Made by a program: the position numbers and the translations under genes
Source: Bacteroidales bacterium
GTDB lineage: Bacteria > Bacteroidota > Bacteroidia > Bacteroidales > F082
Assembly (NCBI GenBank): GCA_017649945.1
Contig: JAGCFU010000024.1
Location: 1 to 54,952, forward strand
DNA length: 54,952 nt
Direction: 5' to 3'
Notes under the pieces: model-generated
Told to the model about the DNA's origin: nothing
What the model saw: the letters and a program-made list of their open reading frames with translations, nothing else
Databases searched by the model: none
Shown here: positions 18,769 to 26,244 of the stretch, piece after piece
How the letters are laid out: each line of letters opens with the position of its first letter
Position numbering within the stretch: position 1 is the first letter of the stretch

Positions 18769-18808
18769 TTATCAACAGGGTTATCAACAATGAAAAAAGT
18801 TATTAACA
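18769..18808 (+). promoter_or_regulatory. Cluster of TTATCAACA nonamers (DnaA-box-like)
   Basis: TTATCAACA occurs at 18769-18777 and 18781-18789, and TTATTAACA at 18800-18808, all on the plus strand. They differ from the DnaA box TTATCCACA by one or two bases. They lie between mraZ and engB. Binding by DnaA is a guess. Confidence 0.3.
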
Positions 18809-18814
18809 TAGCTC

Positions 18815-18851
18815 GTCATTTCGAGTGCAACGAAGCGAATTTGAGAAATCC
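18815..18851 (+). repeat. Dispersed repeat of the GTCATTTCGA...GAGAAATC family, intergenic copy
   Basis: The copy begins GTCATTTCGAGTGCAACGAA and ends TTGAGAAATCC. Its two ends (GTCATTTCGA and GAGAAATC) match the ends of related elements at 35458-35485 and 49503-49539. No ORF is associated. It lies in the mraZ/engB spacer, followed by TCTGCGATTTCCACA, which resembles the repeats at 22025-22060. Confidence 0.65.
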
Positions 18852-18911
18852 TTGACGATCGAAAAATATCTGCGATTTCCACAATTTCTGCGTGAGAATT
18901 AAAAAAAACAT

Positions 18912-18919
18912 TATTTTTG
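18912..18919 (+). promoter_or_regulatory. -7 promoter element of engB
   Basis: TATTTTTG, then C, matches TAnnTTTG and lies 17 bp upstream of the engB ATG, leaving a very short leader. Confidence 0.55.
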
Positions 18920-18936
18920 CGTAAAATTACATCATC

Positions 18937-19539
18937 ATGATTATCAAATCCGCATCATTTCTGCAATCGAACACCAATGTCAACAAGCTTCCGAAACCCG
19001 ACAAGCCTGAATATGCCTTCATCGGGCGTTCCAATGTGGGAAAATCGTCGCTCATCAACATGCTGACCGGCAACAGCAAGTTGGCTAAGGTGTCGTCAAC
19101 GCCAGGCAAGACCATCACCATCAACCACTTCATTATCAACAACGAATGGTATCTGGTCGACCTTCCGGGATACGGCTTTGCCAAACGTTCGCAGAAAGAC
19201 CGTGAGATGTGGAAAAAGATGCTCGACGCCTACATCCTTGGACGTCCGAATTTAGTGATGACGTTTGTTTTGGTCGACAGCCGCATCAAGCCGCAGAAAA
19301 TAGATTTGGATTTCATCTCAAGCCTCGGCGAGAACCAGGTGCCGTTCGCGATAATATTCACAAAAGCCGACAAGCTCGGCAGCGGCCAACTGTCAGCAAA
19401 CATCGAAGTTTATAAAAATGAGCTTCTGAAAGAATGGGAAGAGCTCCCCACAATGATTGTCACCTCCTCCGAAAAGAAAATCGGAAGAGACAATGTTTTG
19501 GATCTGATAGAATTCTACAATAAGGAGTTTACAAAATAA
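18937..19539 (+). CDS. engB: Ribosome biogenesis GTPase YsxC/EngB
   Basis: This TRAFAC-class GTPase of 200 residues is needed for late large-subunit ribosome assembly. G1 is [10 protein letters not shown] (30-39), with the switch region [13 protein letters not shown]3 [11 protein letters not shown]4 TKADKL and the G5-like TSSEKKIG near 176. EngB proteins are normally about 200 residues, so the gene is complete. It is divergent from mraZ and its end converges on a lipoprotein gene with a 5 bp gap. Confidence 0.96.
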   Translation: MIIKSASFLQSNTNVNKLPKPDKPEYAFIGRSNVGKSSLINMLTGNSKLAKVSSTPGKTITINHFIINNEWYLVDLPGYGFAKRSQKDREMWKKMLDAYILGRPNLVMTFVLVDSRIKPQKIDLDFISSLGENQVPFAIIFTKADKLGSGQLSANIEVYKNELLKEWEELPTMIVTSSEKKIGRDNVLDLIEFYNKEFTK

Positions 19540-19544
19540 CAGGA

Positions 19545-20042
19545 TTATTCTTGCGCCTCAAACTTCTTCACAAGTTCCTCCGGCGACAATCCCAAATTTT
19601 CAATCGATGCTTTGCAATCCCCGGCAAACTCACCGTCAGGATACATCTCAAGATATTGTTCGTAAATCTTCTTCGCCATGTCGAGGTTGTTGTATTTCGT
19701 CTCGAAAATGAACGCCTTCACAAACAACGCCGCCTGAGTGCGAGGATATTCCGGATAATCCTTCAACATCCTGTCGATGACGGAAATGGTGCGCTGCGGC
19801 TCGTTAAGATTCATCGAAACATCCACTGCCTTGAACAGATATTCCGGCGCATTCACATCATCAGGATTCGCATCCGCAAAATCGCAATATGCCGACACCA
19901 AATCGCTTGCGATATCAGCATCTATCTGCGATTCCGTTGCAAACACCCGCTTCTCCAATTTCTCGATTCTCTTCGCCGGGTCATTATTGTTGCAACCGAT
20001 GAAAATCAATACGATTAATAATATAAATGATAATTTTTTCAT
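19545..20042 (-). CDS. Lipoprotein with tetratricopeptide-like repeats
   Basis: The 165-residue protein has a lipoprotein signal (LLIVLIFIGC, Cys at about 17) followed by a short charged stretch and helical pairs resembling TPR units: PEYLFKAVDVSMNLNEPQRTI, YPRTQAALFVKAFIFETKYNN and LDMAKKIYEQYLEMYPDGEFA. The last two units resemble BamD/YbgF-like repeats, but the protein is shorter than BamD (about 270) and I do not assign it. Its start overlaps the def stop by 4 nt, so it is co-translated with def. Confidence 0.75.
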   Translation of the reverse strand: MKKLSFILLIVLIFIGCNNNDPAKRIEKLEKRVFATESQIDADIASDLVSAYCDFADANPDDVNAPEYLFKAVDVSMNLNEPQRTISVIDRMLKDYPEYPRTQAALFVKAFIFETKYNNLDMAKKIYEQYLEMYPDGEFAGDCKASIENLGLSPEELVKKFEAQE

Positions 20043-20608
20043 CTGCGGTGTTTTTTATTGGGGAATATCATCTTGTAATCTACGTCGACGTTGCCTTCCG
20101 AAATATTACGTAACTTATTCTTCAGCAGCATCTTACGCATTGAACTGATTCTATCGACATAGCATTTCCCTTCAAGGTGGTCGTATTCATGCTGAATCAC
20201 TCTGGCAACTATTCCGTCAAATTCATCTTCGTGCTCAACGAAATTCTCGTCAAGATAATTTATCTTCACCTTGCTCGGGCGTTCCACGTCTTCACCCATG
20301 TCTGGCAAACTCAGACAGCCTTCCCTGAACGTCCACGGCTTACCCGAAAGCTCAATGATTTCAGGATTGATAAACACTTTCTTCACACCGGCGCCCTCCG
20401 GATATTTGTCCTTAAACGGGTCGCTGTCCATCACGAAAAGACGAATGGACTTATTAATCTGCGGGGCTGCCAAACCGACACCCTCGGTATGATACATAGT
20501 CTCGAACATATCAGCTATAAGTTGCTGAATCTCAGGATTGTTTTCTTCAATATCTTCGGCCACGTGCTTCAACACCGGATGACCGTAAGCCACAACTGGT
20601 AATACCAT
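20039..20608 (-). CDS. def: Peptide deformylase
   Basis: Def removes the formyl group from the N-terminus of nascent proteins. The 189-residue protein has all three metal-site motifs: GVGLAAPQ (43-50), EGCLS (96-100) with the metal-binding Cys, and QHEYDHLEG (139-147) carrying the two His and the catalytic Glu. It follows ruvX by 8 bp and is overlapped by the downstream lipoprotein gene. Confidence 0.97.
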   Translation of the reverse strand: MVLPVVAYGHPVLKHVAEDIEENNPEIQQLIADMFETMYHTEGVGLAAPQINKSIRLFVMDSDPFKDKYPEGAGVKKVFINPEIIELSGKPWTFREGCLSLPDMGEDVERPSKVKINYLDENFVEHEDEFDGIVARVIQHEYDHLEGKCYVDRISSMRKMLLKNKLRNISEGNVDVDYKMIFPNKKHRR

Positions 20609-20616
20609 TTTATATT

Positions 20617-21030
20617 TTATTTTATCGATGCCATATACGATTGCAGGATTATCGTCGCGCTGATGGTGTCGACGAGCTCCTTGTTTTGCCTTGCCTTTTT
20701 GCCTAAACCGGCGTCGAGCATGGTCTGATGCGCCATCACGGAGGTGAAACGCTCGTCAAAACGTTTTACCACCATGTCGGGCAGCGTTTTTTTCAGTTGT
20801 TTCAGGAATGGCTCGATGTACTGTGCCGACTCAGAAGGGTTGTTGTGCATGTCCTTAGGCTCACCCACCACTATCTCGTCAACATCCTCTTTCTTCACGT
20901 AATCCTGGATAAAAGCAACCAAATCGCACGCCCTAACCGTCGTCAAACCGTTGGCAATGATACGCAAAGGGTCGGTCACGGCGATGCCGCAACGCTTTCT
21001 GCCATAGTCGATTGCCATGATTCTGCCCAT
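20617..21030 (-). CDS. ruvX: YqgF/RuvX family putative Holliday junction resolvase
   Basis: The 137-residue RNase H-fold protein opens with MGRIMAIDYGRKRCGIAVTDP, has the VGEPKDMHNNPSESAQYIEPF loop near 57-77, the RFDERFTSVMAHQTML segment near 90-105 and a closing DTISATIILQSYM with the last acidic residue. YqgF is essential in several bacteria and has been linked to processing of pre-16S rRNA ends as well as to junction resolution. It starts the ruvX-def-lipoprotein unit. Confidence 0.93.
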   Translation of the reverse strand: MGRIMAIDYGRKRCGIAVTDPLRIIANGLTTVRACDLVAFIQDYVKKEDVDEIVVGEPKDMHNNPSESAQYIEPFLKQLKKTLPDMVVKRFDERFTSVMAHQTMLDAGLGKKARQNKELVDTISATIILQSYMASIK

Positions 21031-21047
21031 CCCTGAAAAATTTTTTG

Positions 21048-21055
21048 CAAAAATA
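21048..21055 (-). promoter_or_regulatory. -7 promoter element of the ruvX-def unit
   Basis: Minus-strand TATTTTTG lies 17 bp upstream of the ruvX ATG and is back to back with the tRNA-His promoter. Confidence 0.5.
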
Positions 21056-21063
21056 ATGAAAAA

Positions 21064-21096
21064 TTTGCTTTTGTATTAAAAAAATGTGTACTTTTG
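21064..21096 (+). promoter_or_regulatory. Promoter of tRNA-His
   Basis: A -33 TTTG (21064-21067) and a -7 TACTTTTG (21089-21096) are 21 bp apart, close to the Bacteroidota consensus. The tRNA begins 18 bp after the -7 element. Confidence 0.6.
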
Positions 21097-21113
21097 CAAC
21101 CGCAAATCCAGAT

Positions 21114-21188
21114 GGTAGATGTAGCTCAGCTGGTTAGAGTACCGGATTGTGGTTCCGTGGGTCGTCGGTTCGAATCCGACCTTCTACC
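21114..21188 (+). tRNA. tRNA-His (GTG)
   Basis: A full cloverleaf can be folded. The anticodon loop is TTGTGGT with anticodon GTG, the D arm is GCTC/GAGT, and the T arm is GTCGG-TTCGAAT-CCGAC. An extra 5' G (-1) faces C73, the histidine identity pair. Two non-pairing positions are seen (U6/U67 and C27/U43). The 3' CCA is not encoded. The convergent dapD stop codon lies 2 bp after the last base. Confidence 0.93.
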
Positions 21189-21189
21189 C

Positions 21190-21999
21190 TCAAACTTGAA
21201 CATCTCTTAACGCTTCGTTGAGAGATGTTTTTTTATCCGTCGACTCGTTTCTCTTCTTGATAATCAACGCACAAGCCACCTGGAAGTCGCCTGCCGGGAA
21301 GTGTTTCGTGTATGAGCCCGGCACCACCACCGAACGCGCCGGAACCACGCCTTTGTATTCCTTAATCTCAGTTCCGGTGACATCCAAAATCTTCGTCGAC
21401 TGTGTAATGACGGTATTCGCTCCAAGCACTGCTTCTTCCTCAATCCTCACTCCTTCCACCACTATGCAACGTGAGCCGATGAAACAGTTATCTTCGATGA
21501 TTACAGGAGCCGCCTGCACGGGCTCGAGTACTCCGCCTATGCCCACGCCGCCGCTGAGATGCACGTTTTTCCCTATCTGCGCGCACGAGCCCACCGTCGC
21601 CCAAGTGTCGACCATAGTGCCGCTGTCGACATAAGCACCTATATTAATATATGAAGGCATCAGCACCGCGCCACGGTTGATGAACGCACCGTAACGCACC
21701 GTCGCCGGAGGCACTACGCGCACTCCAGCCTGCTCGAAACCGCCCTTCAACGGAATCTTGTCGTAATATTCAAAGATGCCGCTCTTCGACACCTCCATAT
21801 CGTTAATAGGGAAAAACATGTTGACGGCCTTCTTCAGCCACTCGTTCACAATCCATTGACCTTCAATCTTTTCAGCGATACGGATCTCGCCCTTGTCAAG
21901 AAGTCTCACAACCTCGCGGATGGCGTCTTTTGTCTCGTTTTTCGCCAGCAACGAGCGGTCGTCCCATGCTTTTTCTATGATATTTTGCAAACTATTCAT
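21190..21999 (-). CDS. dapD: 2,3,4,5-tetrahydropyridine-2,6-dicarboxylate N-succinyltransferase
   Basis: DapD succinylates tetrahydrodipicolinate in the succinylase branch of lysine and meso-diaminopimelate synthesis. The 269-residue protein has a helical N-terminal domain (SLQNIIEKAWDDRSLL) and a left-handed beta-helix with hexapeptide repeats: GAFINRGAVLMPSYINIGAYV, TWATVGSCAQIG and CFIGSRCIVVEGV. The ATG at 21999 is chosen because it gives the usual DapD opening; an in-frame extension to 22134 would translate spacer repeats. DapD would supply the substrate for MurE. Confidence 0.95.
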   Translation of the reverse strand: MNSLQNIIEKAWDDRSLLAKNETKDAIREVVRLLDKGEIRIAEKIEGQWIVNEWLKKAVNMFFPINDMEVSKSGIFEYYDKIPLKGGFEQAGVRVVPPATVRYGAFINRGAVLMPSYINIGAYVDSGTMVDTWATVGSCAQIGKNVHLSGGVGIGGVLEPVQAAPVIIEDNCFIGSRCIVVEGVRIEEEAVLGANTVITQSTKILDVTGTEIKEYKGVVPARSVVVPGSYTKHFPAGDFQVACALIIKKRNESTDKKTSLNEALRDVQV

Positions 22000-22014
22000 A
22001 TTTACAATTTTCTG

Positions 22015-22022
22015 CAAAGATA
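22015..22022 (-). promoter_or_regulatory. -7 promoter element of dapD
   Basis: Minus-strand TATCTTTG, followed by C, lies 15 bp upstream of the dapD ATG at 21999. It also argues against the longer upstream start, which would lie behind the promoter. Confidence 0.55.
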
Positions 22023-22024
22023 AT

Positions 22025-22060
22025 AAATCTCTCGTAGATTTCGCAGATTTCACAGATTTT
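22025..22060 (+). repeat. Short CTGCGA/GCAGATTT repeat tract in the dapD spacer
   Basis: The spacer carries repeated words: TAGATTTCGCAGATTTCACAGATTTT here, and TTTTCTGCGTTTTCTGCG twice over at 22199-22225. The orientation of the two tracts is opposite, so they flank the element at 22071-22188 like a loose inverted pair. Confidence 0.5.
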
Positions 22061-22070
22061 TTCCACCAAA

Positions 22071-22188
22071 AATTCTTCCACAATCGATTTGCTCGCTTAA
22101 GCGAGAGATCTCGCAGAACAGGTTCCAAAAACAAAAAACTCTGCGAGATCCGTTAGTGTCAGCGAACAAAATCAAACGTGGAAGAATT
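22071..22188. repeat. MITE-like inverted-repeat element between dapD and the OppC-like gene
   Basis: AATTCTTCCAC (22071-22081) and its exact reverse complement (22178-22188) bound a 118 bp segment. Inside are a 14 bp palindrome CTCGCTTAAGCGAG (22092-22105) and a second perfect 11 bp inverted pair, GATCTCGCAGA (22107-22117) and TCTGCGAGATC (22140-22150). There is no coding sequence. Together with the flanking tracts it fills the 261 bp spacer 22000-22260, apart from the two promoters. Confidence 0.5.
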
Positions 22189-22237
22189 ATGGAAGAAATT
22201 TTCTGCGTTTTCTGCGTTTTCTGCGAGAGAAATTAAT

Positions 22238-22245
22238 TATCTTTG
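22238..22245 (+). promoter_or_regulatory. -7 promoter element of the OppC-like gene
   Basis: TATCTTTG, followed by C, lies 15 bp upstream of the ATG at 22261. The upstream side is made of CTGCG repeats. Confidence 0.5.
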
Positions 22246-22260
22246 CAAAAATTTCATACA

Positions 22261-23352
22261 ATGAAAAACAACGACTTTCTCTCCCCTGGTCAGATAGCCT
22301 GGCGTCGCTACAAAAGCAACGTCGCCGGCATGATTTCGTTGATTTTCATCATCTTATGCGCACTGATGGCGGTCTTCGCCTATTTCATCATTCCGGATAA
22401 CACCCCGGACGCAAACACCCAGATTCTTGAGATTTCAACCCAAAAACCAGGCTTTGAGGTCGACATACTGCTCGTCAACAAGCCGACACAAGTCGAGAAA
22501 GTTGGATTTTTCAAGAAACTTTGGAGCGGACAGCCCTCGCCTTACCGTCAAATTCCATTCGATTCTTTGAAAATCGAAGAAAAAACGACCACTGTTTATC
22601 TTTTCAACCCGGAACACAGCGGCAGCGTTCAAGAGGAAATCATAGATAATTCTCTCATTCCCGACAATTCTATAATCCACAGAAAGTATTATCTCGGCAC
22701 CGACCAGTTCGGGCGCGACTTCCTGAGCCGCCTCGTCCTCGGCACCCGTATCAGCTTCAGCGTCGGTTTCATAGCGGTATTCCTCTCTGTTGTCATCGGT
22801 CTGTTCGTCGGAGGCCTCGGCGGCTTCTTCCGCGGGCGCGTCGACGACGTCACGATGTGGCTCATCAACGTGGTATGGTCGCTGCCTACCTTGTTGATAG
22901 TCATAGCGATAACATTTGCATTAGGCAAGGGTGTCGTTCAAGTCTTCATCGCCGTAGGTCTCACCATGTGGGTCGAGGTGGCACGCGTCACCAGAGGTCA
23001 GATTCTATCAATCCGTGAGACTACTTTCGTGGAAGCCGGACGTGCCTTGGGATTCAAAAACGCGAGAATAATCATAAGGCATATCATCCCGAACATCCTC
23101 AACCCTATCATCGTCATCTCAGCGGCTAACTTCGCAACTGCCATCCTGCTCGAAGCGGGCTTGAGTTTTCTTGGCATCGGCGTGCAACCTCCAATGCCGT
23201 CGTGGGGCTCAATGATTAAGGAAAACTACGCTTACATCATCCTCAACGACGCCTACCTCGCCATCCTACCCGGCATCGCAATCATGCTGCTTGTGCTCGC
23301 TTTCATGCTCATGGGCAATGCCTTGCGCGAAGCTCTCAACGTAAAAAAATAA
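22261..23352 (+). CDS. Dipeptide/oligopeptide ABC transporter permease, OppC/DppC type
   Basis: The 363-residue inner-membrane protein starts with an OppC_N segment (SPGQIAWRRYKSNVAGMISL), has one helix at about 27-48, then a large extracytoplasmic insert of about 95 residues, then YYLGTDQFGRDFLSRLVLGTRISF, which is the conserved entry to the permease core. Five more helices and the EAA-type loop EAGRALGFKNARIIIRHIIPN follow, with GLSFLGIGVQPPMPSWGSMI near the end. No partner permease, ATPase or binding protein gene lies next to it, so its partners must be elsewhere. An upstream in-frame ATG at 22243 overlaps the promoter and is not used. Confidence 0.9.
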   Translation: MKNNDFLSPGQIAWRRYKSNVAGMISLIFIILCALMAVFAYFIIPDNTPDANTQILEISTQKPGFEVDILLVNKPTQVEKVGFFKKLWSGQPSPYRQIPFDSLKIEEKTTTVYLFNPEHSGSVQEEIIDNSLIPDNSIIHRKYYLGTDQFGRDFLSRLVLGTRISFSVGFIAVFLSVVIGLFVGGLGGFFRGRVDDVTMWLINVVWSLPTLLIVIAITFALGKGVVQVFIAVGLTMWVEVARVTRGQILSIRETTFVEAGRALGFKNARIIIRHIIPNILNPIIVISAANFATAILLEAGLSFLGIGVQPPMPSWGSMIKENYAYIILNDAYLAILPGIAIMLLVLAFMLMGNALREALNVKK

Positions 23353-23356
23353 GGAT

Positions 23357-24850
23357 TTATCTGAAATTGGCATTCCAACATTCGTCTCTTCTGACCCTAT
23401 TCGGACATTTGCCTTTGTAAAGGTTAAATTTCAACGCCACGTACACATCGAGACCATAAGAATCCCCATATTTTAAAAAATTAAAAATATTCTGTGTCCC
23501 GACAGTCAAAAATGCGAGTCTCATCTCCGCTCCAACCAAGAACCTATGGTAATTATACAACGTAACCGGCAATGTAAAATCAAAGTAAGTACTCTCAAAA
23601 CGCGGCTCTACGACAAGCTGCGGAGGACGGCTCACCGAATATTCAAAGAAACGCACCGGCTGAATCCATGAGGCGTTAACATAAAAATTGTTGTAAATGT
23701 TATAGTCGAACTGTACGCTCAAAGCCGTCGGCAGTCCCATAAGAAAACTGTCACCGGCAAAAGAATCGTCAGTGTTGTCATAAAAAGTCATGGTTATAGT
23801 GTCCATCATCGAGTCAAAATCCTTGACATCTTTCAACTTATTAACATCAAAAATCTTGTCGGTATCAGAATAAATCTTATAAACTCTCGCATTTTTGTTG
23901 TAACGAATCGCACCGAAATCCAACAGCGAGACACCAAGCCGCCAAACATAAGGAATCTTCGGGAAGGTGCACGGACGTTTCACCACACCGGCCATCTTTT
24001 CATCCATCTTGTGAGTATAGGTCACACCGATATCAACACCGGCGCCCCATCCGTTGACTATCTTATTTTTATCAAACACCTCGCCATCAGCAAAGTCGGC
24101 AGAATAATCAATCGGAGCCGACATAGCCGCCGTCATGTCAACTTTATGGATAATGGTCGAATCGCTGTTGATGATATATTTGTCAACCTCTTTGAGATTC
24201 ACCGCAGCTGCGGCATAACCGAGCAGACCTTTCGCAGTCACACCGACATCAATCTTGTCATAATACCGGTCTTTAACAGTCAAAGAATACGCAATTCCCA
24301 CCTCCGACCAAGCCATAACACCGGCTTTTGAATTCTCCGACTGATAATTTTTACCACTATAATCGCCGTCTTCCATTGAAACGACACCTATTTCAAGTAT
24401 CTCCCAAGGAATTCTTGTCCCACTTGCATAAACACGATTGTTGACAAACAAACCAAAGGCATTTTTACCGTTGAAGTTATACATCGTCGAAAGGACTTTC
24501 AAATCAAGAGTTTCATAAAAATATTTCGGCTTTGTGTTCATCACAAAGTCAAAATCATAACGCTTTCCATTCTTATAATAATCGGAAAAACCACCGCCTG
24601 TCAAGATATTATATAAATCAGAAGCTTTGACAAAGGCGAAATTGTTGTATGCGGAAATCCCAACATTCAGTCCGAAATCAGAATATACAAACGACGTTGT
24701 CATCAATGACGGATTGACTGCGAGTCCGCTCGAACCTGAGTAATTCGTGGAGCTACCTAAAAACTGTGCCGAGATGTTGTTTGTAAAGAAAGAAAACAGC
24801 ATCAAAACAAGAATTCCTGCTTTTCTAAAAATATGTCTATGTCTTTTCAT
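23357..24850 (-). CDS. DUF5723 family outer-membrane protein (predicted beta-barrel)
   Basis: The protein of 497 residues has an N-terminal signal peptide ending in NISAQ, followed by FLGSSTNYSGSSGLAVNPSLMTTSF, the usual opening of DUF5723 proteins. The rest alternates hydrophobic and polar residues as in an outer-membrane beta-barrel (for example LSVQFDYNIYNNFYVNASWIQPVRFFEYSVS) and many strands end in aromatic residues. It probably sits in the outer membrane. Function is unknown for the family. It converges on the OppC-like gene with a 4 bp gap. An additional ATG one codon upstream is possible. Confidence 0.75.
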   Translation of the reverse strand: MKRHRHIFRKAGILVLMLFSFFTNNISAQFLGSSTNYSGSSGLAVNPSLMTTSFVYSDFGLNVGISAYNNFAFVKASDLYNILTGGGFSDYYKNGKRYDFDFVMNTKPKYFYETLDLKVLSTMYNFNGKNAFGLFVNNRVYASGTRIPWEILEIGVVSMEDGDYSGKNYQSENSKAGVMAWSEVGIAYSLTVKDRYYDKIDVGVTAKGLLGYAAAAVNLKEVDKYIINSDSTIIHKVDMTAAMSAPIDYSADFADGEVFDKNKIVNGWGAGVDIGVTYTHKMDEKMAGVVKRPCTFPKIPYVWRLGVSLLDFGAIRYNKNARVYKIYSDTDKIFDVNKLKDVKDFDSMMDTITMTFYDNTDDSFAGDSFLMGLPTALSVQFDYNIYNNFYVNASWIQPVRFFEYSVSRPPQLVVEPRFESTYFDFTLPVTLYNYHRFLVGAEMRLAFLTVGTQNIFNFLKYGDSYGLDVYVALKFNLYKGKCPNRVRRDECWNANFR

Positions 24851-24893
24851 CATTTAACGACCGCAAAATTATTAAAAAAGTTGATTTTATTCA

Positions 24894-24923
24894 TTTGATT
24901 TTCAAAAAAAAATTGTAATTTTG
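24894..24923 (+). promoter_or_regulatory. Promoter of tRNA-Leu (and probably tig-clpP-clpX)
   Basis: A -33 TTTG (24894-24897) and a -7 TAATTTTG (24916-24923) are spaced by 18 bp. The tRNA begins 21 bp after the -7 element. No second promoter is evident before tig, which starts 25 bp after the tRNA. Confidence 0.6.
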
Positions 24924-24943
24924 CACCCTCAAAAAAAAAATCT

Positions 24944-25025
24944 GCGGATGTGGCGTAATTGGTAGCCGCGCCAGACTTAGGATCTGGTTCCGTAAGGAGT
25001 ATGGGTTCGAGTCCCTTCATCCGCA
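24944..25025 (+). tRNA. tRNA-Leu (TAG)
   Basis: The acceptor pairs GCGGATG with CATCCGC, followed by discriminator A. The anticodon stem CCAGA/TCTGG encloses CTTAGGA with anticodon TAG. The long variable arm between 24989 and 25003 is typical of a class II leucine tRNA. The T arm reads TGGGTTCGAGTCCCT. CCA is not encoded. Confidence 0.95.
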
Positions 25026-25050
25026 CGAATAATTAAATAAATTATTGATA

Positions 25051-26244
25051 ATGAAGACTTTACAGACAGCAAAAGGCGACCTTCTCGCCACAATCCAAAT
25101 CGACATCGACAAAGCTGACTACGCAGAAGATGTTAAGAAAGAATTAAAGAACTATCAGCACAAAGCCACTCTTCCAGGCTTCCGCCAGGGTAAAGTGCCG
25201 TTTGGTATGATTGAAAAAATGTACGGCTCAGCAGTCACTTTCGACAAGTTGAACAAGAAGGTTTCCGAAGCTCTCAACAACCATATTCTCGAAAACAAAC
25301 TCGACGTGATAGGTTATCCGCTGTCAGATCCTGACAAGCAGCAGCCTACAGACCCTGAGACTCAGGAAACAATGAGTTTCTTCTTTGAAGTCGGTCTGAA
25401 ACCTGAAATCAAGGTCGAACTCGGCAAAATCGCTATCAACGACTACAACATCAAAGCTTCTGACAAGGAAATCGACGAGACAATCAAACGCATCCAGGAA
25501 GGCAACAAGAAAGACGATAAGCTTCCTGAACTCAACGAAGAGCTCTTCAAGATGATTTTCCCTACAAAGGATATCAAAGACGTCGAGACATTCCGCAAGG
25601 AAATCGCAACAGAAATGGAACGCCAGTATGTCGTCGAGGCAGAACGTATGTTCCTCAACAACGCCATCGATAAACTCGTGAGCGAAATCAAGTTCGACAT
25701 GCCTGACGCATTCCTGAAACGCTGGATCGTCGCCAACAGCGAAGGCAAAATCACTGAAGAGGATGTCGAAAAGAACTACGACAACGTGTATTCAAAGACC
25801 TTCAGATGGCAGCTCATTGAAGAGACAATCGCAAAGGCTAATCCTGAACTCGTCCTCAAAGAGGAAGAACTTCGCGAATTCGTGACAAAGATGTACTTCG
25901 GCCAACTCGACCTCGCAGGCATGGACGACGACATGAAACAGCGTCTCAACGGTATCGTCGACTCAGTGTTGAAAGACGAAAACCAGCGCGAGAACATCAA
26001 GAATCAGGTCGCTGACAACAAAGTCACCGCATTCCTGAAGAAGGCAATGAAGGTTAAGGTTGTCGACACAGACTACGAGGGCTTCGTGAAGGCCGTCCTT
26101 CCACAGGAAGAAAAACCGGCAAAGAAAGCCAGTAAGAAAGTTGCAGATAAGGAGGAGAAGAAGGATAAGGAGGATAAGACTGAGAAGACAGAGAAGGCTC
26201 CTGCAAAGAAAACCACAAAGAAGTCAACTAAAAAAGATGAATAA
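25051..26244 (+). CDS. tig: Trigger factor (ribosome-associated chaperone)
   Basis: The 397-residue protein begins MKTLQTAKGDLLATIQ and carries the ribosome-docking signature GFRQGKVPFGMIEKMYG near 44-60. The helical substrate-binding region follows. The peptidyl-prolyl isomerase domain usually found in the middle is reduced or not recognisable. The end is a Lys/Glu-rich low-complexity tail (KKVADKEEKKDKEDKTEKTEK). It helps nascent chains fold at the tunnel exit. A TTG six bases upstream is in frame, but the ATG is preferred. The stop overlaps clpP by 8 nt, forming the common tig-clpP-clpX unit. Confidence 0.93.
   Translation: MKTLQTAKGDLLATIQIDIDKADYAEDVKKELKNYQHKATLPGFRQGKVPFGMIEKMYGSAVTFDKLNKKVSEALNNHILENKLDVIGYPLSDPDKQQPTDPETQETMSFFFEVGLKPEIKVELGKIAINDYNIKASDKEIDETIKRIQEGNKKDDKLPELNEELFKMIFPTKDIKDVETFRKEIATEMERQYVVEAERMFLNNAIDKLVSEIKFDMPDAFLKRWIVANSEGKITEEDVEKNYDNVYSKTFRWQLIEETIAKANPELVLKEEELREFVTKMYFGQLDLAGMDDDMKQRLNGIVDSVLKDENQRENIKNQVADNKVTAFLKKAMKVKVVDTDYEGFVKAVLPQEEKPAKKASKKVADKEEKKDKEDKTEKTEKAPAKKTTKKSTKKDE
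26145..26180 (+). repeat. GATAAGG/GGATAAG repeats inside the tig 3' end
   Basis: GATAAGGAGGAGAAGAAGGATAAGG and similar words encode the DKEEKKDKEDK tail of trigger factor. The words resemble the noncoding GGATAAGAA tracts after clpX and sufB. Confidence 0.45.

Noticed and set aside
22000-22134. N-terminal extension of DapD by 45 residues
   Set aside because: It would start behind the dapD promoter and translate repeats; the normal DapD opening begins at 21999.
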